From positions 1 through 23,284 of the forward strand of contig CAZOOA010000049.1 of NCBI GenBank assembly GCA_964581355.1: a stretch of 23,284 nucleotides of DNA, read 5' to 3'. A program made the translations under genes and the position numbers. Below are positions 7,710 to 14,961 of this stretch, in pieces; the first letter of the stretch is position 1, and the number at the start of each line of letters is the position of its first letter. The notes beneath the pieces are model-generated. The model searched no databases. It was not told where the DNA came from and was given only the letters and a program-made list of their open reading frames with translations. This stretch comes from CAZOOA01 sp964581355 (GTDB lineage: Bacteria > Bacillota > Dethiobacteria > DTU022 > UBA8154).

Positions 7710-9020
7710 TTGATCGGAGTTATTGGTGTCATCGTTGCAATTCTGCTGGTAATGGTTCTGGCGTACAGAGGGTGGGGAATTATCCCGGCCTCCCTCATTT
7801 GCTCCCTGGTGGTAATCATCACAAATTCAAGGAACCTCTGGGAAGCACTGTCAGTGGACTATGTTGAAGGATTTACCTATTTTGCCGGTTCATTTTTTCT
7901 GATTTTTGTCCTGGGTTCTTTGTTTGGCAAAGTCATGGGCGACTCCGGGGCCGCCACTGCGATCTCCTATAAATTAATTAATGTTTTTGGCTCTTCTAAA
8001 GCTGTCCTGGCCGTTATCCTGGCCACAGCCATATTAACCTACGGCGGGGTGAACCTGTTTATCGTCATTTTCACCATTTACCCCATCGCCCTGATTCTTT
8101 TCCAGGCAGAAGATCTGCCCAAGCGGTTGATCGTGGCCAGTGTCGCCCTGGGGGCCGGCACCTTTACCATGACCGCCACACCCGGATCCCCGGCAATCCA
8201 AAACCTGATCCCTGCCCAGGTAATTGGAACACCGCCTACCGCTGCCCCAGTGGTTGGGATCGTGGCTACCCTGATCATCTTTCTATTGGGCTACCTGTAT
8301 ATCATGTGGCAATCGAGAAAAGCAAGGAATAATTATGAGCATTTTGTGCCAGGTCCCCGGGACAATATGGAGAATTTAACCTTTACCGACACGAGCAAAC
8401 TGCCCCACTGGTTTTTATCTCTTTTGCCCATTATTATCGTTATCGGCACGATTATCGGACTACGCCACCTGCTCGACCCCATGTACGGCGTCAGCATCGC
8501 CCTGGGGGCAGGCATCCTGGCCACCTATTTGCTTAACTGGAGCCGCCTGGAAAATCCGATGAAAACGCTAAACGAAGGCTGCGGCAACAGCATTATGCCT
8601 TTGATCAACACAGCTGCCATAGTCGGCTTCGGCTTTGTAGTCCAGAATGTCCAGGCCTTTGAAAGCTTCGTCGCTTTTGCCCTGGGTCTGCAGTTCAACC
8701 CCCTGATTTCAGCAGCTCTGTCTGTTAACATCATTGCCGGTATCACCGGTTCGGCCAGCGGTGGATTGACCATTTTTATGACTACAATGGGCAGTGAATA
8801 TATCAACATGGGACTCCACCCCGAGCTGCTGCACCGGATCACTTCCATCGCCTCGGGCGGCCTGGATTCACTCCCCCACTCGGGCGCTGTAATTACACTC
8901 TTGATGGTTATGGGCCTGACCCACAAGGAAGGATATAAAGATCTGGCCGTGGTCACCCTGTTCGCTCCCCTGGTGGCCCTGGTGGTTGCCATTTTCCTGG
9001 GAATCCTGATTTATGCTTAA
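7710..9020 (+). CDS. GntP-family organic/sugar acid permease
   Basis: The 436-residue polytopic protein is of the gluconate:H+ symporter (GntP) family. It has about 12-14 hydrophobic segments and the family end region GLHPELLHRITSIASGGLDS followed by LPHSGAVITLLMVMGL; GSASGGLTIF is also typical. It should import a small hydroxy- or sugar-acid anion with protons across the inner membrane. The start is set at TTG 7710 because GAGGAGG (7695-7701) lies 8 nt before it and because the sigma-54 start site would be near 7658. A longer reading from GTG 7596 would begin upstream of the promoter. An ATG at 7703 is out of frame. It is the first gene of a three-gene operon with a ketopantoate reductase-like enzyme and a BKACE protein, so its substrate is likely the precursor they process. 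Confidence 0.92.
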   Translation: MIGVIGVIVAILLVMVLAYRGWGIIPASLICSLVVIITNSRNLWEALSVDYVEGFTYFAGSFFLIFVLGSLFGKVMGDSGAATAISYKLINVFGSSKAVLAVILATAILTYGGVNLFIVIFTIYPIALILFQAEDLPKRLIVASVALGAGTFTMTATPGSPAIQNLIPAQVIGTPPTAAPVVGIVATLIIFLLGYLYIMWQSRKARNNYEHFVPGPRDNMENLTFTDTSKLPHWFLSLLPIIIVIGTIIGLRHLLDPMYGVSIALGAGILATYLLNWSRLENPMKTLNEGCGNSIMPLINTAAIVGFGFVVQNVQAFESFVAFALGLQFNPLISAALSVNIIAGITGSASGGLTIFMTTMGSEYINMGLHPELLHRITSIASGGLDSLPHSGAVITLLMVMGLTHKEGYKDLAVVTLFAPLVALVVAIFLGILIYA

Positions 9021-9074
9021 AAATAAATGTCCGTTTGTCTGTTTTATTCATTTAATTGAAAGGAGTAATCTGTC

Positions 9075-10097
9075 ATGTCTATTGCTTTAATGGGTGCGGG
9101 TTCCTTGGGGACGATCATCGGAGCATTAATTGCCAGTAAAGGTCGTGAAATCACCCTGATCGATGCCAACGAAGAGCAGGTAAAGGCATTAAATGAAAAA
9201 GGGGCAACCATCACCGGAACAATCGAGCTTGAGAACATTCCCGTCAAAGCGATTTTACCGGAGGAAATGGAAGGCCTTTATGAGATCGTGTTTTACCTGG
9301 TCAAGCAGACACACAATGAAGTGGCTTTAAAGCAGCTCCTGCCCCACCTGGATGACAACAGCGTGGTCTGCACCCTGCAAAACGGGGTGCCGGAAGATGA
9401 AGTGGCCACTATCGTCGGAAAAGAACGAACCATGGGATGCCCTGTGGGATGGGGGGCGACCTGGATCGAGCCCGGGGTTTCCATGCTCACGTCCCAAACT
9501 GACAAGATGACTTTTGACCTGGGTGAGTTAGATGGACAGATCACCGAACGGGCTAAAAAAGTTGCTGAAATACTCGAACTGGTAGCACCCGTGGAAATCA
9601 CCACCAATTTGCCCGGCGTCCGCTGGACCAAGCTGCTGGTAAATGCTACGTTCAGCGGTATGTCAGCAGCCCTGGGCTGCACTTTCGGAGATATTTTAGA
9701 CAACGAAAAAGCCCTGACCTGCGTAGCCCATATTGCCAACGAAACCATCAAGGTATCCCGGGCCCTGGGGATTACCCTGGAACCGATCCAGGGCCATGAC
9801 CTGAATATACTGGCCTTTGCCACCCGGGAAGAAATGGAGGGCATGTTCCCCATCTATCAGGCTGTCTGGGGGCCGCACCGCCTGCTGAAAGCCAGCATGC
9901 TCCAGGACCTGGAAAAAGGATTTAAAACGGAAATAGATGCCATTAACGGCTATATCTCCAACCGGGGACGAAATGCCAATGTCCCGACCCCGGTCAACGA
10001 TAAAGTGGTAGAGATAGTTAAAGCCATTGAAGCAGGAAAAATGAAGCATGTTTTTGATAACCTGGAGCAGTTTGCCCTGCCGGACCTTCCTGCATAA
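9075..10097 (+). CDS. Ketopantoate reductase (ApbA/PanE) family dehydrogenase
   Basis: The 340-residue protein has an N-terminal Rossmann domain with GAGSLG (residues 7-12) and LID ending at Asp30. The acidic residue at the end of strand 2 suggests NAD(H) rather than NADP(H). LQNGV (Asn103) is the family motif. The C-terminal helical domain carries RWTKLLVNA (Lys186, Asn190, at the places of the catalytic Lys and Asn) and a Glu286 in KTEIDAINGY. True PanE makes pantoate, but the setting between a GntP permease and a BKACE enzyme argues for a catabolic dehydrogenase that interconverts a hydroxy acid and a keto acid. It is preceded by AAAGGAG at a good distance, 54 nt after the permease gene. 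Family firm, substrate inferred only from context. Confidence 0.9.
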   Translation: MSIALMGAGSLGTIIGALIASKGREITLIDANEEQVKALNEKGATITGTIELENIPVKAILPEEMEGLYEIVFYLVKQTHNEVALKQLLPHLDDNSVVCTLQNGVPEDEVATIVGKERTMGCPVGWGATWIEPGVSMLTSQTDKMTFDLGELDGQITERAKKVAEILELVAPVEITTNLPGVRWTKLLVNATFSGMSAALGCTFGDILDNEKALTCVAHIANETIKVSRALGITLEPIQGHDLNILAFATREEMEGMFPIYQAVWGPHRLLKASMLQDLEKGFKTEIDAINGYISNRGRNANVPTPVNDKVVEIVKAIEAGKMKHVFDNLEQFALPDLPA

Positions 10098-10239
10098 TAG
10101 AAAAGCAGTTACGCCAAGGCCGCATAAACTGTTTTTCGCGGCATAGGACTGGCAGCGTCACACAAACTGGCAGCATAACTGAAGATCGTAAACTTCGATA
10201 ACACAATCAAGCAACTGATGAAAAGGAGGTCTTTCAACA

Positions 10240-11163
10240 TTGACTGTTGATGCATCGAAACGAATCATTAATTGCGCCATTACTGGCTCCATCCACACAC
10301 CAACCATGTCTCCCCACCTGCCGGTTACGCCGGCTGAAATTGCGCAAAGCGCCCTGGAAGCCGCGGATGCGGGGGCTGCTTCTGTGCATATTCACGCCCG
10401 CAATCCGGAAAACGGCATGCCCTCACCGGACCTGGAGCTTTACCGGGAAATTGTCGAGCAGATCCGGGCAAAAAACAAAGATGTGATTATCTGTATCACC
10501 ACCGGTGGAGGCGCCGGGATGACAGTGGAGCAAAGAGCAGTTGTCGTCCCCGAATTTAAGCCGGAACTGGCTTCCATGAACTGCGGTTCGATTAACTGGG
10601 GCCTGTTTCCCGCCCTGGAACGGTTCAAGGAGTTTAAGTACCCCTGGGAAGAAAAGATGCTGGCCATGACCAAGGACTTCATTTTCGAAAACACTTTTGG
10701 TGCCATGGAAACCATCTGCAAAATTATGGACGAAAACGGAACCAAACCGGAGCTGGAAGTTTATGATACAGGACACCTGACCAACATCGCCTACCTGCTG
10801 CAAGCCGGGATCGTCAAGCCTCCCATTTACCTGCAGTTTGTAACCGGTATCCTGGGGGGAATCAATTCCACCCCCTATGATATAATGAACCTGCACACCT
10901 CTGCCGAGCGCCTGTTTGGAAAAGGGAAATACCAGTGGTCCGTTATCGGGGCAGGACGAGCGGAATATCCTGTAGCCACTATGGGGCTTCTGCTGGGTGG
11001 AAATGTTCGCGTCGGCCTGGAGGACAGCCTGTACCTGGGTAAAGGGAAACTGGCCAAAAGCAATGCGGAGATGGTGGAAAAGATGGTTCGCATCATGCAG
11101 GAACTGGACCTGAAACCCGCCTCTCCCGGTGAGGCCCGGCAAATGCTGGGCATTACCAGGTAA
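10240..11163 (+). CDS. BKACE-family beta-keto acid cleavage enzyme
   Basis: The 307-residue TIM-barrel protein is of the 3-keto-5-aminohexanoate cleavage enzyme family (BKACE, DUF849). The zinc ligands are visible as His50 and His52 in VHIHAR and Glu261 in GLEDSLYL. GAGR (237-240) and GGNVRVGLEDSLYLGKGKLA are family-typical. Family members condense a beta-keto acid with acetyl-CoA to give acetoacetate and a new acyl-CoA. The ITGSIHTPTMSP N-terminal segment places it in a large subgroup lacking the Glu that, in Kce, is reported to hold the substrate amino group (by-eye alignment), so an amino-substrate is less likely. The TTG start has GGAGGT 9 nt upstream. It follows the PanE-like gene after a 142-nt spacer holding a direct repeat (ACTGGCAGC at 10148 and 10166) and is closed by a strong terminator. 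Confidence 0.92.
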   Translation: MTVDASKRIINCAITGSIHTPTMSPHLPVTPAEIAQSALEAADAGAASVHIHARNPENGMPSPDLELYREIVEQIRAKNKDVIICITTGGGAGMTVEQRAVVVPEFKPELASMNCGSINWGLFPALERFKEFKYPWEEKMLAMTKDFIFENTFGAMETICKIMDENGTKPELEVYDTGHLTNIAYLLQAGIVKPPIYLQFVTGILGGINSTPYDIMNLHTSAERLFGKGKYQWSVIGAGRAEYPVATMGLLLGGNVRVGLEDSLYLGKGKLAKSNAEMVEKMVRIMQELDLKPASPGEARQMLGITR

Positions 11164-11184
11164 AATGGACACTGGAATGAAGAC

Positions 11185-11233
11185 AAAAGGACAAAGAGCG
11201 CTGACGCAGCACCTGGCGCGCTTTGTCCTTTTT
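11185..11233 (+). terminator. Intrinsic terminator of the BKACE operon
   Basis: AAAAGGACAAAGAGCGC (11185-11201) pairs with GCGCGCTTTGTCCTTTT (11216-11232) over 17 positions with a single mismatch, and T residues run through the end of the stem. It lies 21 nt past the BKACE stop. The flanking A-run and T-run make it potentially bidirectional, so it could also end transcription of the convergent sigma-54 activator gene. Confidence 0.88.
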
Positions 11234-11365
11234 CGCCTGAATATGGAACTAACGCCTCAAGTAACCGGCACCGGAAGCCCTTCAAGTTAAACGGAAAAAA
11301 TCTTCTTCCACTGCCACAAGGCCTGCAGCAGCCGTGAGAATTTGTGCTTGACTATCTCTTGCCTT

Positions 11366-12850
11366 TTACTGCATCTCCAACTGTTTAATTTTGCGATAAA
11401 GGGAGGCAGTGGAAATATCCAGCATTTCTGCCGCTTTTTCCACGCTGCCTCCAGCCCCTTCCAGGGCTTTGCTGATCACATCGGCCTCGAAATGAGCCAC
11501 CCGATCTTTGAGGCTGGAAGAAGCAGCATCCATGCCTTCAGAAGACTGAAAAGGCTTGAACTCTGTTAATACTTCTGCACCACTGCCCCCCAAATTGAAG
11601 GCAAACTCAATAGCCGACTCCAGTTCCCGCACATTTCCGGGCCAGGAATATCGTTTAAACTGCTTTAAAATCTTACTGTCAATGGAACGGACCTGGAAAG
11701 AAAAAGCCTGGTTGAATTTTTGAATAAAATGATCCGCCAAAACCGGGATATCTCCTTTTCTCTCCCGGAGAGGAGGTATCGTGATGGGGACGACACTTAA
11801 GCGATAATAAAGGTCGTTCCGGAATGTTCCCTCCTGGAGCAACTGCCATAAATCCTTGTTGGAAGAGGCAACCACCCGGACATCAACGGAAATAGTCGAT
11901 GTACCCCCCAACCTTTCCAATTCTTTTTCCTGAAGTATACGGAGAAGCTTGGCCTGGGAAACCATGGGTATTTCCCCGATCTCATCGAGGAAAATAGTCC
12001 CCCCGTTAGCCAGCTCAAACTTGCCGGGCTTGCCTCCCTTTCGGGCTCCCGTAAAAGCCCCGTCTTCGTAGCCAAAAAGCTCCGCTTCCAGGAGCGTTTC
12101 CGGGATGGCTCCGCAATTCACGCTAACAAAGGGATCGGCTGCCCGCAGGCTTTCCCGGTGAATGGCATGGGCAAAAAGCTCTTTACCCACACCGGTTTCT
12201 CCATTCAAGAGCACAGTTGACGAAGTAAGGGCTGTTTTTCTGACGATCTCTTTAATTTTCAGCATCCTGGGATCCCGGGTGATGATATCATCCAGCGAAT
12301 AGCGGGCGCGATGAGGTCTTTCCTTTTTCATCAGGGTCTGCCCCGGGATCAGGGTGTTGTACCGGACTTCTGCCTTTTTGGCCATCTTGTAAAAGTCATT
12401 GAGGTTATCAAACAGGTCTTTGCCCATTACACCTAAAAAACGGCCTCCAGAAAGCAGGGGAAGCCGGCGCACTACAGCATCATTATTGGCTGTATGAAAC
12501 AGATCGTGCAGTTCCGGTTTCAGCGTTTGACCAACAATATGCATTCTCGTATCCTTGCCCAGGACTTTTTTGGCATTTTTTCCAATCACTTCATGGGGCT
12601 CCACAGAGATCAATGAAGCATAGGACTCATTAATAAACAGGATTGTCCCTTCGGCATCGGTCAGGATTATCTTTTCAAAGGGGTTATTCAGCAAGGCATC
12701 CAGTAAACAGAGCAAATCGTGCAGCAACTGGTTAAGCTCCTGGGTTGTCATCTCGTGGGCTTGAAGCGGTTCTTTCATATTGTGCTTCAAGAAATGCATC
12801 AACGTCTTTTTTTCCGGAAACAGCAAGCTTGACTTTATTTTTTCACCCAT
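11366..12850 (-). CDS. Sigma-54-dependent transcriptional activator (PAS, AAA+, Fis-type HTH)
   Basis: The 494-residue protein has a PAS domain (about residues 50-160, ILTDAEGTILFINESYASLI) and an AAA+ sigma-54 interaction domain (about 187-415). That domain has Walker A GETGVGKE (217-224), the GAFTGA loop (264-269) that contacts sigma-54, Walker B GGTIFLDE (283-290) and the WPGNVREL box. A Fis-type HTH lies at about 467-491. No receiver domain is present, so the PAS sensor, not a histidine kinase, probably detects a ligand or redox signal. It is convergent with the BKACE operon and divergent from the 512-residue membrane protein; both have sigma-54-type promoters, so it is very likely their activator. 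The ATG is supported by AAGGTGA 6 nt upstream. Function firm, inducer unknown. Confidence 0.95.
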   Translation of the reverse strand: MGEKIKSSLLFPEKKTLMHFLKHNMKEPLQAHEMTTQELNQLLHDLLCLLDALLNNPFEKIILTDAEGTILFINESYASLISVEPHEVIGKNAKKVLGKDTRMHIVGQTLKPELHDLFHTANNDAVVRRLPLLSGGRFLGVMGKDLFDNLNDFYKMAKKAEVRYNTLIPGQTLMKKERPHRARYSLDDIITRDPRMLKIKEIVRKTALTSSTVLLNGETGVGKELFAHAIHRESLRAADPFVSVNCGAIPETLLEAELFGYEDGAFTGARKGGKPGKFELANGGTIFLDEIGEIPMVSQAKLLRILQEKELERLGGTSTISVDVRVVASSNKDLWQLLQEGTFRNDLYYRLSVVPITIPPLRERKGDIPVLADHFIQKFNQAFSFQVRSIDSKILKQFKRYSWPGNVRELESAIEFAFNLGGSGAEVLTEFKPFQSSEGMDAASSSLKDRVAHFEADVISKALEGAGGSVEKAAEMLDISTASLYRKIKQLEMQ

Positions 12851-12894
12851 TCTCCCTCACCTTAAAAACAAATGATAAAAAAGCGCTTTGAATT

Positions 12895-12922
12895 ACTATA
12901 ACATATTTTTTGCCGAGAACAA
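12895..12922 (-). promoter_or_regulatory. Candidate sigma-A promoter of the sigma-54 activator gene
   Basis: On the minus strand, TTGTTC (12922-12917) and TATAGT (12900-12895) are separated by 16 nt. The palindrome AAAGCGCTTT (12880-12889) lies at the predicted start site and could be an operator. The start codon is about 45 nt downstream. Confidence 0.4.
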
Positions 12923-13077
12923 CGGATTTTCAGAGAAAATTCGCGGTCCATTCAAGCCGGATTAACAAAAAATAGTGGCTTTCTACATTTTTTTGGCACC
13001 CGGCCGAAAAATTGCCCTGCCCAAAACAATTAAAGTTCCCCTGTTGCCATATTTCAGGTCTTTGCTGCCGGGCTTAA

Positions 13078-13094
13078 TTGGCATGAGAATTGCT
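13078..13094 (+). promoter_or_regulatory. Sigma-54 promoter of the 512-residue membrane protein gene
   Basis: TTGGCATGAGAATTGCT matches the sigma-54 consensus closely: GG (13080-13081) and GC (13092-13093) are 10 nt apart, with TTGGCA and TTGCT boxes. Transcription would begin near 13105, about 40 nt before the ATG. The site lies on the far side of the activator gene from the first sigma-54 promoter. Confidence 0.85.
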
Positions 13095-13144
13095 TAAGTA
13101 TTAACCTAGGAATAAAAAACAAGCAAGCAACTGGAGGTATAAGC

Positions 13145-14683
13145 ATGAGTTTATTGGAACCGGGGGCCAGCCTGGAAATGCTCAACCAGTTCTGGATTAC
13201 CCTGCTCCTGGTCATTCCCATGGTCCTCATCGCCAGGACCGTGGTTGCCGGGACCAGGTATTCCCCGATTTTGATCATTGTTATTTTCGGACTGATGATG
13301 GGATATTTACTGGTAGCTACCGGGGTGGCCACCCCGGGTTTGCCGGAATTTCTCCTGGTGGACCTGGTGGCCAAAGTAACCATCGTGGCTTTAGTCGTAT
13401 CGTTTTTCGTGGGAGGACAGGAATTGCGTAAAATCTTTGGCAACATGGAGCTGGACCCTGACGACATGGTAGTCCCTTCTACAGAGGAAATTGTCCTGGG
13501 AACCAACAGCACCCAGCTCTTTTTCCTGGTACGGACCTTTTTCATTTTCCTGGGCATTGAAGGTCTAAACCGTCTGCTGGTGGACGGACAGGGCAGTGAC
13601 CCCCTGGCCCAATTCTATCCTCTGATAGCCTATATCGGCATTGTCGGTTCTATTATCCTGGTCGACCCCAAGGCTACGGTAAAAAACAAGTCCCTTTACA
13701 TCCGCAAAGGGGTCCTGGAAATGACAGTGATTTTGCTGGTTCTCTACCTCTCCTTTTATATCGCCATGTGGGTCCGCCCCACCATTGCTCTGCCCCAAAT
13801 CTTCTTTGCCATGATCCTTTCCGCTTCCTGTGGAGCGTTGGTGTACCGCTGGACCTTTGGGCCCACCATCCGGGCCCTCCTGTTCGCAGGAATTCCTGTG
13901 GTGCTGGCGGCAAACTTTTTAGTCGGGGGCTCCCGCATCGCCGAGGCCTTTCAGCTTACCGGAATGAACGCTGTAATGGCTTATGGCTTTTTCGGCCAGC
14001 TTTTCTGGATGTTCGGAGGTATTGCCATCCTGATCCTGGTTGGCAAATCCAACCACGTTCGCAACCTGGCCCCCGGCATGGCCGGCGGGCTTTCCCACTC
14101 CGGATTAACCGGGGCCTGCACAGCAGGCGACCTGGGAAAGAAAGCGGCACTCAGGGCGCCCATCATGATCAACATCCCTTTTTTCGGCCATATTTTTGTT
14201 TTTTCAATCCTGGCTGTCAGTGCCCAGCGGGGTGAACTGCTGCTGGGCTGGTCGGCCCTGGTGGCGGCAGCAGGGTTAATCATCACTTTTTGGGCTTTAC
14301 GGACCCTGGCCCGGGCAGGAGAAAACGACAGCAAGGAAGTAAAAGGTCTGATGCAGTTTTCTTTCGGTTGGCAGTTAACAGCCATTTTTGGGGGCATGCT
14401 GCTTTTAGCCATCACCCAACTACCCATCAACTACGCGGCCATGGCCCAGAGTTCGGCCCTGTCGCATTTCGGCCTCTTTGCAGCCACCCAGGAAGGCATG
14501 TTCGGTGAAACTGCAGCCAGTTTGATCCCCTTTATCTTTGCCATGCCTTTCCTGGTCCACCCACTGGTTTTTGGAATGTTCGGCAAGGCGATGGAAAAAG
14601 AAGGTCGCATGCCTGAAGCAATAGTCTATATCCTGGCAGTCATTGGGATCGCCGGGGTTCTCTACGCCGTATTTGCTGCCTGA
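13145..14683 (+). CDS. Polytopic membrane protein of unrecognised family, probable transporter
   Basis: This 512-residue, highly hydrophobic protein has about 12-14 predicted membrane segments. I do not recognise the family. A polar stretch at about 91-125 and a conserved-looking SNHVRNLAPGMAGG segment followed by LSHSGLTGACTAGDLGKKA interrupt the hydrophobic pattern; the latter resembles a substrate-binding re-entrant region of ion-coupled carriers, but that is a guess. No ATPase or enzymatic motif is seen. GGAGG 8 nt upstream supports the ATG. A strong sigma-54 promoter and the adjacent activator suggest it belongs to the same regulon as the GntP-PanE-BKACE operon. It may take up a related substrate or export a product. 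Membrane localisation firm, function unknown. Confidence 0.85.
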   Translation: MSLLEPGASLEMLNQFWITLLLVIPMVLIARTVVAGTRYSPILIIVIFGLMMGYLLVATGVATPGLPEFLLVDLVAKVTIVALVVSFFVGGQELRKIFGNMELDPDDMVVPSTEEIVLGTNSTQLFFLVRTFFIFLGIEGLNRLLVDGQGSDPLAQFYPLIAYIGIVGSIILVDPKATVKNKSLYIRKGVLEMTVILLVLYLSFYIAMWVRPTIALPQIFFAMILSASCGALVYRWTFGPTIRALLFAGIPVVLAANFLVGGSRIAEAFQLTGMNAVMAYGFFGQLFWMFGGIAILILVGKSNHVRNLAPGMAGGLSHSGLTGACTAGDLGKKAALRAPIMINIPFFGHIFVFSILAVSAQRGELLLGWSALVAAAGLIITFWALRTLARAGENDSKEVKGLMQFSFGWQLTAIFGGMLLLAITQLPINYAAMAQSSALSHFGLFAATQEGMFGETAASLIPFIFAMPFLVHPLVFGMFGKAMEKEGRMPEAIVYILAVIGIAGVLYAVFAA

Positions 14684-14832
14684 TTAAAATGGAGAAAGCA
14701 GCGGTCACAGCGAAGGAGTGCACATGACCATACTATTGCTCATTGTCATACTGTATTGAAATTGTGACTGGTATGCTTAATATGCTTCAAAAGAAACCAT
14801 GCTGTGGATAACTGGTATGCTGCTCACCCTGA

Positions 14833-14874
14833 GGGAAGCAGGGGGGACGGTTCTCGCGCTTCCCCCTGCCTCCC
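14833..14874. repeat. REP-like palindrome with GGGGACGGTTCT core
   Basis: GGGAAGCAGGGGG (14833-14845) pairs with CCCCCTGCCTCCC (14862-14874) over 13 positions with one mismatch and a 16-nt loop containing GGACGGTTCTCGCG. No T-run follows. The GGGGACGGTTCT core also occurs, with one change, at 5255-5266. The element lies between the convergent membrane-protein and RlmL-like genes. The rest of 14684-14961 has no recognisable gene apart from two mini-ORFs noted as a finding. Confidence 0.6.
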
Positions 14875-14961
14875 TTATAAATTGCGCTGTAGGGTCGAAG
14901 GCTGGCGTAGTGGTTTAGGCAGGCCTAGTCCGTTTGCTGCCCCTTTTAATTTGAAGGTATT

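Noticed and set aside
8525..8992. Long open frame antisense to the GntP permease gene
   Set aside because: Its composition follows from the GC-rich coding strand; no ribosome site or family similarity, and the permease frame is clearly real.
10423..11172. 249-codon open frame antisense to the BKACE gene
   Set aside because: The plus-strand frame encodes a complete BKACE protein with its zinc ligands; the antisense frame shows no motif.
12990..13020. A third sigma-54 site at the TTGGCACCC stretch
   Set aside because: The GG to GC distance is about 17 nt rather than 10, so the -12 element is missing.
14895..14945. tRNA-like stretch with a possible D-arm pattern (GTAGTGGTTTAGGC)
   Set aside because: No acceptor stem, anticodon arm or GTTCRA T-loop follows, so it does not fold as a tRNA.
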